A stretch of 64,000 nt of DNA from Jacaranda mimosifolia (Eukaryota > Streptophyta > Magnoliopsida > Lamiales > Bignoniaceae): the NCBI GenBank assembly GCA_018894105.1, contig CM032119.1, forward strand, positions 12,231,246-12,295,245, written 5' to 3'. Positions 48,089 to 58,600 of the stretch are shown piece by piece. Below the pieces are notes generated by a model. It was not told the DNA's origin. It searched no databases and was given only the letters and a program-made list of their open reading frames with translations. Position numbers and translations under genes: made by a program. Each line of letters opens with the position of its first letter. The first letter of the stretch is position 1.

Positions 48089-49099
48089 TTAACAATACAA
48101 AAATAATAACATCAAATAATAAAAAAATCTAAATTAAAATTTTTAACCAACCAAAATTAAATTTTACCTTATTCCAAAATATTTTTATCTTTTTTGAAAC
48201 ACTATTTTTAGGCTTTCCTTTCTTTGTTTCACTTAATTCCTATTTTTCTCTTCTCTTCTTCCTTTTTCTTTTTTCCCTCTCAATTTTCTCTCATTCATCT
48301 TCCTTTCAACACTCCTCTTTCTCTCAATTCTTTTTTTCCTATATGTGAGTGTTGGCTCTTAAGAAGGAAAAAAGTTGATTCATTAGGAAGAAAAGTTTTC
48401 CTTCCCAATGCAATCAATAACTAGTCTTACACTTTTTCTTTTTTTCCACTTTATTTAGTTTCTGAATTTTTTAGAAAAAAGAAAATCAATGAAGGGGTAA
48501 GTTGTAAATCATAAAAATAATTTATTAATACTTTTTTAGCTAAATATTAAAACATAGCTTAGTAATTGATGCAAATTTACAAAATGAAGAGTCTTTGACT
48601 TTTCCTTTTACCAAAATTAGTCGTGCGGCATGTTGTCCCAGCGTGCTATTTAATTTATCACATTATTGATGTTAATTATATTGATAAATAATAAAGTCCT
48701 TAACTTTTTATATAGCATAGATAAATAATAACATAATTTTAATAATAACTACATCGAGTAACATACAGTATTAATTATTTATTGATATAAACTCCTATAT
48801 AACAAATAATTTTTATGTAAAAATTTCAAAAATGTGGAATATATAGCTGCACATACATTCAATGAGTTTTATTATACTTTGACCATATTACTTGTGTTTT
48901 GTAATATTATATCTCATGACAAATGCACTTTTTGAATTAAACTAAAAATTAAGGGTACAATTGGTAATATAAAATTTAGTGAAATATGGCATAACAACCA
49001 CTTTGAGTGTGTAAGAGGTACTTTTTTATATATTATCGATAAAGGTGGAAGCGTACTTCAATTATTATTTTAGGTTACCTTCATTTATGAAAATATTAT
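48089..49099. other. AT-rich spacer right of gypsy 3
   Basis: Carries the right target copy ttaac (48089-48093). A pyrimidine-rich tract lies at about 48215-48345. No gene or complete element is recognised. 'ggggtaagttgtaaatc' at about 48494 and 'agggtacaattggtaat' at about 48952 look like MULE-end motifs, but no inverted partner was found. Confidence 0.4.
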
Positions 49100-49385
49100 T
49101 GATATACCTCACTTATGACCTAGGGGCACATAATTAAAATCATTTTAGAAAGACAATATGACTTAATGAAATATTGGGCCTACTTAGATAGGTCATTAAG
49201 CCTAATGGGCTTAGTCCACCAAGAAGTTAACCAATATAAATACCAAATCCCACAACCGAAAAAAGAATGCACTAATATATTTATTTACTCGAGCACTATT
49301 ATTACATAGGTCGCATTCTTCAAGCAATATCCCCTAACTAAACAATTTTGGAAAAAGTTCTTGAATCAAATTCTCTGCAACATCA
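49100..49385 (+). repeat. Tat-like 5' LTR
   Basis: Starts tgatatacctcacttatg and ends caacatca. It holds a TATA-like box 'aatataaataccaa' near 49230, fitting a U3 promoter. The partner starts tgttacacaccacttatg at 56948. Confidence 0.7.
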
Positions 49386-49387
49386 TC

Positions 49388-49405
49388 TGGCGTACTCTGT
49401 GAGAA
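49388..49405 (+). other. Primer binding site of Tat-like element
   Basis: tggcgtactctgtgagaa lies two bases after the LTR end. It resembles the TGGCGCCGTCTGTGGGAA-type site known in plant Tat/Athila elements, with two or three changes. Confidence 0.65.
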
Positions 49406-49412
49406 GCACTTT

Positions 49413-51330
49413 TATGACTCATGGAACATTAAGAGTGCCGATGATATTTAGAGCTCGAGACCTCAACACCCTAAGGGCACACCAAGGAGATAACATAGCA
49501 AACAACCAGTTTGATACACAACCATGCCATGAGAAAGCCTTTAACACGCCCCAAGCATTGAGGATCTATGCAAGCATTGCATCCTAGAGGACCAACATTG
49601 TAGACTACTCAAGAGATCCTGATGACAATGGAAAGAGATGCCTCAAAGTAGGTAGCAGAAAAACTGATAGTCCAAGCACTACAAAATATTGCCCATCAGA
49701 GATCCCCAAATCGTGGTCCCACATCTTGGATGATTAAGACTACAAATCGCTTAGGAGGACATGATAGCATTAATAGGAAATGTCTCAATGCAAATGACAG
49801 CAAAAAAGATAGGTCAATACACCACACAACATTGCTTGCGGAGTGATCACCTTTGGGCACTCGAAGGACAAAAGAAGACAACCCCATGGTTGCCCCTAGG
49901 GCTGTTAACGAATCGAATTGAACCAAATATCTGAGGATTCGGATTTGATTCGATTTATTTTACTCGTATTCATATTCGTATTCAAATTCAACTCAAATCC
50001 TAAATTGAGCTCGAATTCGATTCGAGTAACTATTCGATATATTCGGATTCGATTCGAATGTTCGATTAACTCCATTTTTTACTTGAATTTTAAATTATTT
50101 ATTGATTTTCACCTTTTATTATGGTCACAAAATGAAAATACTTGATTTATCCAAAAAGAAAATATCAAATACTTGTAATAGTTGACATAATATTCAGTAG
50201 TTTCATTACTATAGATTATAAATTATCAAAAATTTAAGTTTTGAGAAATAAAAATATTAATATATAATAAAATATATTCGAATATTTTATTGAATATCGA
50301 ACTCAAATATTATTGGATTCAATTCAGATTCAATTATTTATTGAATATTATACTAAATTAGAATTTGAATTTGAATTTGTTAAATCTCGAATTCGAATCT
50401 ACTATTTGAATTCAAATCTTGAATTGTTTGATAAAGATTTGATTCATTAACAGCCATAATCACCCTCTTCCACTTGAAAAAGCCAGTTGCCTATGGGACG
50501 ACTTGATCAGAGCAAGAGGTGCCCCTCTGACTATCCCTAAAACTCAACAAGTGGTCATCCCCTCCCTCATTTCTTCTCGCGCCTACCGCCACCATTTCTA
50601 TCACGGATTCGACTTGACCAGCCTCCCCGAGTTTCATGAAATTAGAGATCCTAGAGAACACTCGGATGATGACATAATGCAAATAGGTTGCACAACCTAG
50701 GCAAGGCTATATAATGTAAGGCCATAATCACAACCCTGATGAAGAGCGACTTCATGTGGTTCAACCAACTGCCTATTGAAATCATCACCAAATTGAATCA
50801 GTTAGTTCACTGAACCTCATATGCATCTTCTCTATCGATTACCTCATGGCTATAGCCTACTCATTCACCATAAAGCAGAAGGTAGGGGAAGGCTAATAAG
50901 AGTACTTCATCTAGGCAGTACCTAAAGATTCCGTACTCAGTCTAGAACCTTTATCCTTTGTCATGCAACAAAACTTTAGACATAGGAAATTTAAGAAATA
51001 CATTGCAGATAAGTGCCAAGCTACTTTGGAAAAGCTCCTAATCTAGGTCAAGATGGACATTTTTCATAATAGAAACAACAACTCATATGGAGAACCATAA
51101 AAGGTGATGGATTTTCTAGAGAGGCAAGGCCAACAACCTTTTCTAGGCAATCCTAAGGGCCGCTATCAACCAAGAAGATGGCTAATGACCCTAAGAGATA
51201 GAATCTGAAGAATTTTCATCGCGATGGAAGACACAACACCGAAAAATGTGACCGCTTAGAGGAAGAAATCGAAAGACAAATCTATAAAGGATACTTTGAG
51301 AAGTTTGTCACTAAGTGATGATATAGCCTA
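49413..51330 (+). pseudogene. Tat-like gag, decayed and split by a MITE
   Basis: After the PBS an open stretch begins with ATG at 49413 (MTHGTLRVPMIFRARDLNTL..). The hAT-like MITE occupies 49898-50457. After it the reading resumes with 'RHHFYHGFDLTSLPEFHEIR' near 50590, 'FMWFNQLPIEIITKLNQLVH' near 50755 (the family pattern 'WF.QLP..SI.S...L...F') and 'NFHRDGRHNTEKCDRLEEEI' near 51210, matching the Tat/Athila 'FHRDHGHDTEDC..LK.EIE' gag C-terminus. Many stops. Gag would form the particle. Confidence 0.75.
49898..50457. mobile_element. hAT-like MITE inserted in Tat-like gag
   Basis: The left end agggctgttaacgaatcgaa and the reverse complement of the right end atggctgttaatgaatcaaa form terminal inverted repeats of the common plant 'GGGCTGTTAA' type, usually attributed to hAT elements. 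The interior is AT-rich with many gaattcgaat-like palindromic pieces and no transposase. Flanks ttgcccct (49890-49897) and atcaccct (50458-50465) agree at 5 of 8 positions, a weak 8-bp target duplication. Confidence 0.7.
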
Positions 51331-51960
51331 AAAAGAAACCTAAATGTGGAACATGGAGGACTGCCAAAAGACATTAGAATAGGGATCGGAGCCTCAAAGA
51401 GAGTACAAGAACATGGTTATGACCTACCCATAACAAGGCTCATATTAACAATTTTTGGCGGACCCATATAAAGCAATTCCATTAATGGCCTACAGTCTTT
51501 CATAAGGGCTACAAGGTATATGCGAGCTCACTTGCCTAAATCAACTCCTATGTATGTAAAGTGTGCCCCATGCAATTCGACATCACCTTTAGAGAATGAG
51601 ACTTAGCGGCAATAAGAGATTAACTTAATGATGGCCTAATAACCAAACTTCGCTGGCCAACTTCCAGGTAAGTAAGTTCCTAGTAGATTGCACGAGCTAT
51701 GCGTGTATCATATTCCATGAAGCTTTTACTTAAATAAGTAGGCAACATCACGCTGTAAAAGATCAATGCGCCTTAGTCAGATCACCAGTGAAACCTTGGA
51801 GACCTTTGGAGAAATTTCCTTTCCTCTCTTTGGGCACCTACCTTTGAATAGTCATAAAAATGGTAAAGTTCTTAATGATCAAAGCTTTTTTGACGTATAA
51901 CATCATCCTTGGAAGGCGTACCTTGAACCTTTTTTAGATGATTGTATATTCACTTACCAT
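51331..51960 (+). pseudogene. Tat-like protease region, decayed
   Basis: The reading passes through 'ARLILTIFGGPI'-type sequence (about 51440), 'CAPCNSTSPLEN' (about 51565) and ends with 'TMVKFLMIKAFLTYNIILGR' near 51860-51915, equivalent to the family's 'KFLVVDAPSAYNAILGRPTL' at the end of the protease. The D-S/T-G active site is not clearly readable. Stops are frequent. Confidence 0.6.
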
Positions 51961-52400
51961 ATAAAGATAAAGGTCCACACTCCCAACATGCTAGAAGAAG
52001 TAGCTAGCAACCAATGTATTGCCAAAGAATGCTACGCTAGCATCCTAAAGAAAATGGGACTTCTCTCCATGAGTTGAGATAGTCGTTAGAAAGACTCAAA
52101 GGATAAAGGCAAAAACCTAGTTCAAGATGTTAATACCGTTGACTTTCTCCAGCAAAACATGACTAGCCAAGAGAAAAGAGTGGATGAGTACAAGCTTGGA
52201 GTTAGAAAATCCCCTAAAGAGATGGAAGTTATCCCTAAAGATATAGTAAAAAAACTCTAAGCCTGGAGATGAGATTTTGGTGACGGACGAAGTAGGAAAC
52301 CAAATATAGAGCACCATCCTATCTTGGACCATGTATGTTGATGGTTATCTATTAACTTTAAAAGTGGCACTGAGTAGTTTTAGAAGACCTACAAAGCTAC
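51961..52400 (+). other. Tat-like linker where RT should be
   Basis: The text reads charged segments ('NTVDFLQQNMTSQEKRVDEY', 'PKEMEVIPKDIVKKL') that resemble protein just before RT in Tat elements. It then reaches RNase H by 52400. The whole ~700-residue RT core is missing, so a large deletion lies in this interval, probably near 52280-52370. Confidence 0.5.
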
Positions 52401-52404
52401 AAGT

Positions 52405-52825
52405 TCGTGCACCCTGTGACATTCAACTTCCAAGTGTTAAACGACAACGTTAAATATAAAGAGTTGATCACATGAATGAAGATGGCCCTCACAACTAGTG
52501 TGTGATGGATGCATGTCCATAGAAATTCCCCAATAGTAGTCAACCAAATCACGTGTAATTACAAGACTGATGAGGCAAGTAAGAAAAAGTACCTTTACTA
52601 GATCAAAGCAATTAAAGAAATGTTCAAGGACTTTGCCCTAACAAGGAGACTACGCAAGGAAAACCTTGATGTAGAACACTTGGCCAAGATGGCCAGCACA
52701 CTGGTGGCGATAGATAACTGGCAGCTCACCTTCATAATACTTAACACGTCGGACAAAGGAACCTCAGAAAAAGTGGAGTCCCCGTGTGCAAAATTCACAA
52801 AGATATCTGTAGAAACTACTTAGGA
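52405..52825 (+). pseudogene. Tat-like archaeal-type RNase H, decayed
   Basis: The plus strand reads 'TFNFQVLNDNVKYKELIT*M' at about 52419, then 'PIVVNQITCNYKTDEASKKK', 'AIKEMFKDFALTRRLRKENL' and 'LDVEHLAKMASTLVAIDNW'. This is the RNase H found in Tat elements ('F.ASNN.AEYEALI.GL..A', 'SQLVVNQ..GE', 'N..ADALAKLAS'). It is distinct from the RNase H attached to RT. Catalytic residues are partly replaced (ADALAKLA is VEHLAKMA; NNxAEYE is NDNVKYKE), so it is inactive. Confidence 0.75.
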
Positions 52826-53340
52826 GCGAGATCTCAGGCTATGGGGACACTTAAGCAAGGCCTTTCATGGTCTACTGTGTTTAAGAATGCTCTCGCCACC
52901 CCCCAAAACCCCTACAGAGGAATTAACTTGGCTTTATACTCAAAAAAAAAATCATCGTAGAGGAGGTCAGGAAGTTCAACTAAAAGGTGAAGAGAGATGA
53001 TGACTCCTATAATTCACAAGAGCTTAAGGTAAACCTAGGTTTACTCCCAGAGTGAGGGAAGTTGGCACACTTGGCGGAGATACATTGAGTCAAGCTGGGG
53101 AAAGCATACAATGGTAGATTATGCTTAAGGAGTTTCAAAGATGGAGACCTGGTTGTAAGAAAAGCATAGGCTGATAACTCTTCTAGAATTTAGATGTAAA
53201 ATACGGAAGGCTTTATAAAGTGATGGAAATTATAGACTTAAGCACATATAAGTTGTAGACAATTGGAGGGAAAGAGTACCCAAGACTTGAAACATCTCCA
53301 GCCTTAGAAAATCCTACCCTCGGGGCGTAACAAGTTAATG
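52826..53340 (+). pseudogene. Tat-like integrase C-terminal fragment
   Basis: At about 53095 the plus strand reads 'KAYNGRLCLRSFKDGDLVVRK', the 'YN.KVR.R.F..GDLVLR' motif at the end of Tat integrases; it continues 'EGFIKW', 'KSTQDLKHLQP' in place of 'EGPY.V', 'DGK..PRPWN..NL'. The zinc-binding part and the catalytic D-D-E core are absent between the RNase H and this point, a second internal deletion. Confidence 0.65.
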
Positions 53341-53579
53341 TTGAAGACTTATTAACTTTGGTTAATTAGATTAATTTCCCTTTGAAGAATTATATTGTTT
53401 TCATGTTACTTTAGATTAATTGCTTTTGTCGATGAATAAAGTTAATCCTATCTTAGAATATGGCTAATGTTATTTCAAGTTTGATAGTAATCAATATCTT
53501 CTAATACATATCTTGGTTTATTTCAAGTAAATCCCCTATAAGGAAAAAATCGCACAAACTAAAAGACAAAACATAAGCA
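53341..53579 (+). other. AT-rich spacer after integrase tail
   Basis: About 240 bp of AT-rich sequence without a frame, as is usual after pol in this group. Confidence 0.4.
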
Positions 53580-54350
53580 ACAAGACAATCCAAGCATCTG
53601 CAGGAGACCACAAGAAGGCCCTAAAACAATATCTCCATGGAAAATGCTAAGGGGTTCCTAGAGTGGCATCTCTACATAAGACTCCAAGGAGCACTCTCAC
53701 TAGAATAGCATTTCCACAGAAGATTCCAAGAGGCCCCCAAAACGACATCTTTGCAAGATACCCCAATAGGTTCCCTCCCCAGAATGACATCTCCATGGGA
53801 GACTCTAAGAAGACCCTTGAAACATCATCTTAGGATATAGGCTCATGAATCAATATCTCCATAAAAGACCCCAACGGGCTCCATACACAAAATGACATCT
53901 CTTTGGGAGATCCTATGGGGTTCTCGAAAAGATATCTCCCAGGAGACCCCAAGTGATCCCTCTATAGCATGACATCTCCAGGGAAGACCTTATCTCTCTA
54001 CTTAGCAACATCTCTGAAGGAAACACCAAAGGGATCTCGAAGTGACATCTCCATGGTAAACCCCAAGGGGCTCCTTTTATAAAAACACATCTTCGCAGAA
54101 AACTCCAAGGGACCTCTAGTACAACCTCTCCGTAGAATCTGCTAAAGGGCTCCCAGAGTGATGTTCCCATGGCAGACCCTAAGGAGTTTCTTCCATGGAA
54201 CAACATCTCTGCAAGAGATCCCAAGAAGACCCTAGAATGACATCTCTGCAAGAGACCTCAAGAGGTCCCTGGGATGGCATCTCCTAGGAGACCCCAAGGA
54301 GCCATCGGAATGACAAAGCTCCATAAGAGATCCTGAAGGGTCCTAGAATT
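53580..54350 (+). repeat. Degenerate ~40-bp tandem repeats in the 3' spacer
   Basis: Roughly 18 diverged units follow the pattern 'aatgacatctccatgggaga' then 'ccccaaggggctcc'. Successive 'catctc' starts are mostly 38-42 bases apart. A 112-codon minus-strand frame at 53913-54251 arises only from the repetition. Confidence 0.75.
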
Positions 54351-55560
54351 AACTCCTTATGAAATCCTAAGAGATCATCTGTGGAACTTAGTTCTACACG
54401 AGATCTTAAAACATCCTTATAATATAAAGCTCAAGCTAAGATCCTAAGTGATTTTTGGAATGTAGCCACCCTCAACACTAAGTGTCTCCAATTCATATAT
54501 TTCTCTCGAAGCTCGCAACGATATTCAAAGCATTATATACTTTGAGAAAAGAAAGATTCCCAAAGAATCTATAACTTCCTTTTGGGAGAAAACTCACATA
54601 ACACGTTAAGCAAATTTAAAAGTGAATAACTATAAGCCAATAACTTATTGCAATTTCCACCAGCAATGGATCTCAAATAATAATGAACGCACTACTAAAC
54701 ATAGTGAAGTGCTCTAAAGGGGAATGTATCATCTAACCATCTCTCTAGAAGTAATATGAAGTCATGTTCATTTAAAGAGAAAAAAGCTCCTTAGTCCTTA
54801 CTCTAACTTCGATAATTTTGTAAGAAACAGAACATTACCAAGTTGGTAGGCAAAAGACAAACGTAGCACCAAAGCCTATTAACAAATTTAAAACAAATTA
54901 TTATCAATATCTTCTTAGAGTCTGAGAGGCCAAAAGAGACAATCTTCAACATCATGGTCCCAAGAAGACTTCGGAGTCCTAACAAACGAATTGAGGGAGG
55001 GAGAGAGAGGGAGAACAACTATGCCTAAATAGCTAGCAATTGAAAGGCAGTCGTCTTTAGAGATAGATATCCAAAGATCCCTTTGGGTAGCCACCAGCAA
55101 AGTAGACTCGATCATTCTCTGAGTGGTCATCCCCAATGGAGGTATATGGAGCAAGCCATTCTTAAGGCAATTATCTTAACTCTTCTATGACCTACTTGAA
55201 TGAGGTCTACCCCAACAAACAAATGAACTTCCTCAGGTGCAATCGAACCAAACAAAAGCAATAGCAACCCTTATAAATTCTAAGTTACTCATATAGTGTA
55301 AAGATCTATAAAAATTTTAAATCATTTACGGAGCATAAAGCTCTGCCAAAAATCCTAAGTTATCCTCAAAGCAAAGATCTTCGCTATAGATTCTAAGTCA
55401 TTAATGGAGTCTACAGCTCCAAAAAAGTTATGAGTCATTCATAGAGCGTAAAGCTCTACCATAAATCCTTAATGATCCTTGGAATGTAAAGTTCTACAAA
55501 AAATTTTAATTTATTCCCAGAGTGTGTATAGCCACCAAAGATCCCAAAAAACCCCCAAAA
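54351..55560 (+). repeat. Second, more diverged ~38-40-bp repeat block
   Basis: Clearest at 54400-54480 and 55290-55540, with the pattern 'ggagcataaagctctacca' then 'aaaatcctaagtcatt'. The middle (54480-55280) has fewer recognisable units. It shares the theme and spacing of the block to its left. Confidence 0.6.
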
Positions 55561-56947
55561 TATTATTCAAACAATAGCACCTAATACGTAGCCACACACA
55601 AGGACACGATTGCCTAGCAGGCCGCTGCTATCAAGGGCGACCTCGTTCACCATCCTAGCCACCCAAAGGCAGCTGCCCTATTCTGCACTCTATACTTTAT
55701 GGGCCTTTTGACTAGCCAGTACCAAATAACAGTCTCTCGTCTATTATCACTGCCATATACCTAGCTTTATTGTGATGCTCACATTAGACCTACTCTTCTT
55801 TCTTCTTAAAAGAATCTCAAACTAAGTTAAAACAAGAGGTAGAAGCTAACAACAAGGAAAAATCTAAAAAGCTAAGGCAGGAAAGAAAGTAAGAATTAAA
55901 AAATACCCTATAGAAGTAATTTCGCATAGCTTATTTGTTAAAGTACCCACCCAGCCCAACACCTCAAGTTGTGACTTGTTTAGGGGATAACCACTCTCAG
56001 TCGCCTCCTAAAATACAACTCACAAAAAAACACAGAGTGATTTCAAATATGGTGTCAAGCATCCTCATCTCTCAAGAGATACCACATCCAAATTATTCAA
56101 CAATCCACACCTTGCAAGAATGTTTGCTCATAGGCCAATTACGCCCTACTATACTAGCCAACAACTCTTTGCACTATAATTACCTCTTCAAGTCATGGTC
56201 ACCATTCTTCTCCATGACGTTAATTTGTGACATCCTCGTCAACACAACACACAAAGAAATTAAGTGTATATGATGTCAAAATTCAACTATAATAGCAATA
56301 ATACCAAACCAGTGGTAGCTCCTCTGAGGTCTCATAAGTAACTCTAAGCAAGTACCTTTGCTTTCTCTAAATGGTACCCTCTAGCACAACTTAAAAGACA
56401 CCTACATTATTGGTCGATAAGCATTGAAACAAGGCCCTTTGCTTAGCCAACTTGCTACAAATAAAGAAAGAAGTATATGTGCAATCTCTGCAGTATCTAC
56501 TACTGAAACTATTGCTATCCTTGGCAAACTTATGATTTCCTCCTCAAAGTGTCTTTTCCTTAAGTGATGACAAATGCAAGATGTTAGAATGAAAGAGAGA
56601 GGGTAAATAAAACTAACTCATTTGGCTACCATTGGTGGGAGACATACAAGGAATAAAAGAAACAATATAACCAAGGCTCGTAGAGCGTGTGAGTTAGGCT
56701 TGCAGAAAGTGCAAATTACAAGCAAAAATGCAACTACCAAAAAAATGGAAATTAAATTAATTAATTAATTAAAAATAATAAAAATAATAATGATGATGTT
56801 AATAATAACAAAAAAATAGATATAAATTAGTAAACAAAAATAAAAAATGAATAATCACAGCAACGTAAAACTAAAAATAGATGCCAAAAATAGAAATGTA
56901 TTTTCAATTCAAAATAAATAATTTTCAATCAAAAGTAGGAGGCAAGA
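55561..56947 (+). other. Rest of the 3' spacer up to the PPT
   Basis: No protein recognised; open frames are short. It ends in a low-complexity AAT-rich stretch (56750-56930) and the purine run aaaagtaggaggcaaga at 56931-56947, a polypurine tract for the next LTR. Confidence 0.5.
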
Positions 56948-57225
56948 TGTTACACACCACTTATGCCTTAGGGGCACGTAAGTTAAATCACAACATAAGA
57001 ATAATATGACTTGATAAAATGGGCTATTGGACCCATTTGGATGGGCCATTAAATCCAATCGGCTCCACCAATTAAGAATTCAGTTGACTTAAATACCTAC
57101 ACTCACAATCAAAAAAGGCATGAAAATAACTTATTTTTCGGCTCAAACACTGTCTCTATATATTTATGTTCTTGAAATAGAAGCCCACAACTCATCAATT
57201 TCCAAAAAGATTGACTTATGAGTTA
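56948..57225 (+). repeat. Tat-like 3' LTR
   Basis: Starts tgttacacaccacttatgcc and follows the 5' LTR through 'ttaggggcac', 'gggcca/gg.cat', 'ccaattaagaattcagttgact'. The end is less certain, around 'gattgacttatgag'. Confidence 0.65.
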
Positions 57226-58468
57226 TTGATATGTATGATTGAGGGAGACTTATGGGTAATGATTGACGAAAGACCGAATAGAAAAAAAAATTATTTTCCT
57301 TTTTTTACGATAAATATTTTCATGAAGTTTAAATATATTAATTTTTGTGTTATCCTACAGCATATTGATGCAATGCATTCTGTTTATTAATGGCTATAAT
57401 ATCATTATATGGGAGCTACACTCAGCTCAATAACAACGAATATACTAAATGTATCGCACTTCCATCAAAAAAATTTCAGTAATTCTATATACACCCATGT
57501 GTATGTATGCATATGTGTAAAACATTTATGCTATGAACAAAATTTCATTCTGAAACACGATTAAAATAAGATCGTACTCCTTTTTTCATTTAAGCGAAAT
57601 TAATGTATGATTTATATAATGAATTTTTGAGTAAAAAAATATATTTTTTGGGCATGCAATCTGCCCTTTAGATGACATAAAATTAAAACATGCGAGATCT
57701 GATTTGAGGGCTCAATTTCACATATTTATGAGAAAGAACTGCACCAACTTGGCCTCTAAAAAGAAAAAAACAAAAAAGTTGCGGTGCACTTCAGAAAACA
57801 AGTCATAGATATATTTGTTAAATATTCCTTCACGTCAACCACTTAAACTTTTGTACAATAATTATTGCCAACAATTGTTTCTAATAAATTAGCTACTGAT
57901 TATAGTAATCACTCATTTGTAAATTAAATTTATATTGCGGATCTAGAAGAAAAATTACTTAGTAAAAGTATCTAATATTAATTTTATAAAATTATTCTAT
58001 AATTAACTTCTCGGAAGTACCTCAAAAATGGATATAAATACCCCCATTTAACTTTTTCAAACCTTGCAATTGTCATTTGTACTAGGAGATTACCATTGTT
58101 AAACATCTTATATGTCAGCATAGTTTATGAAACAAATTAGAAGTATATACTTTTAAAAAGTTTTATCATCTTAGAAAATATTTAATAGGGGAGTAAAGTA
58201 TATTTTCAGAAAACAATCGTCAAACTCCAATCTAGAGAACACATGGAACAATTTGATCACAACACAGTTTTTCGGCATATATACATAAGCAGCTGCTATA
58301 TATGACTAAAAAAGTGCCCACTTATTAGTAATAAAAAAATTGGAAAAATTACTAAAAACATTTTTAAGTAGCTTTTTATCAAAAATAAAATATCTCTCAA
58401 AGTAAAATGCTCACTCCATCAATTTTTTACTCCAAAAGCCCAAACAACTAATTTTTTTATCCAATTAT
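57226..58468. other. AT-rich intergenic stretch
   Basis: Very AT-rich, with no recognisable gene, LTR or array. It separates the Tat-like element from its smaller relative. Confidence 0.5.
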
Positions 58469-58600
58469 TGATATGGTGAATTAAGTCATTAAGGACAAAA
58501 AAGGAAAAACAAATAAAAGAGACTCAATCAATTAAATAATAAAAGAATAAAAAAGGTCAAGATCCTAATTGACTAAGTCCATCGAGGTGGGCGAAAAATG
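58469..58600 (+). repeat. Truncated LTR of second Tat-related element
   Basis: Matches the first ~130 bp of the LTR at 60364, then diverges after 'ccatcgaggtgggc'. The remainder of this LTR is missing. Confidence 0.6.

Larger units (their letters stand above)
49100..57225 (+). mobile_element. Tat-like Ty3/gypsy element, internally deleted
   Basis: Short LTRs (~285 bp) at 49100-49385 and 56948-~57225 share 'cacttatg(a/c)c(c)taggggcac' and following text. A PBS-like tggcgtactctgtg lies at 49388, and a purine-rich run precedes the second LTR. Inside, in plus orientation, are decayed gag, protease, an archaeal-type RNase H and the integrase C-terminus; RT and most of integrase are absent. A 3.6-kb 3' spacer with ~40-bp repeats follows. 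No clear target duplication was found. A hAT-like MITE interrupts gag. Confidence 0.78.

Noticed and set aside
48490..48980. A second MULE bounded by 'ggggtaagttgtaaatc' and 'agggtacaattggtaat'
   Set aside because: The two motifs are in the same orientation, not inverted, and no 9-bp flanking repeat was found.
49918..50145. Plus-strand frame just right of the MITE start
   Set aside because: It is entirely inside the AT-rich, gaattcg-patterned MITE interior.
53913..54251. 112-codon minus-strand frame
   Set aside because: It lies wholly in the ~40-bp repeat array and its product is a repeat-derived string; the true strand of the element is plus.
53580..54350. CRISPR-like regular array
   Set aside because: Units are diverged and contiguous without unique spacers, and the context is a plant LTR element.
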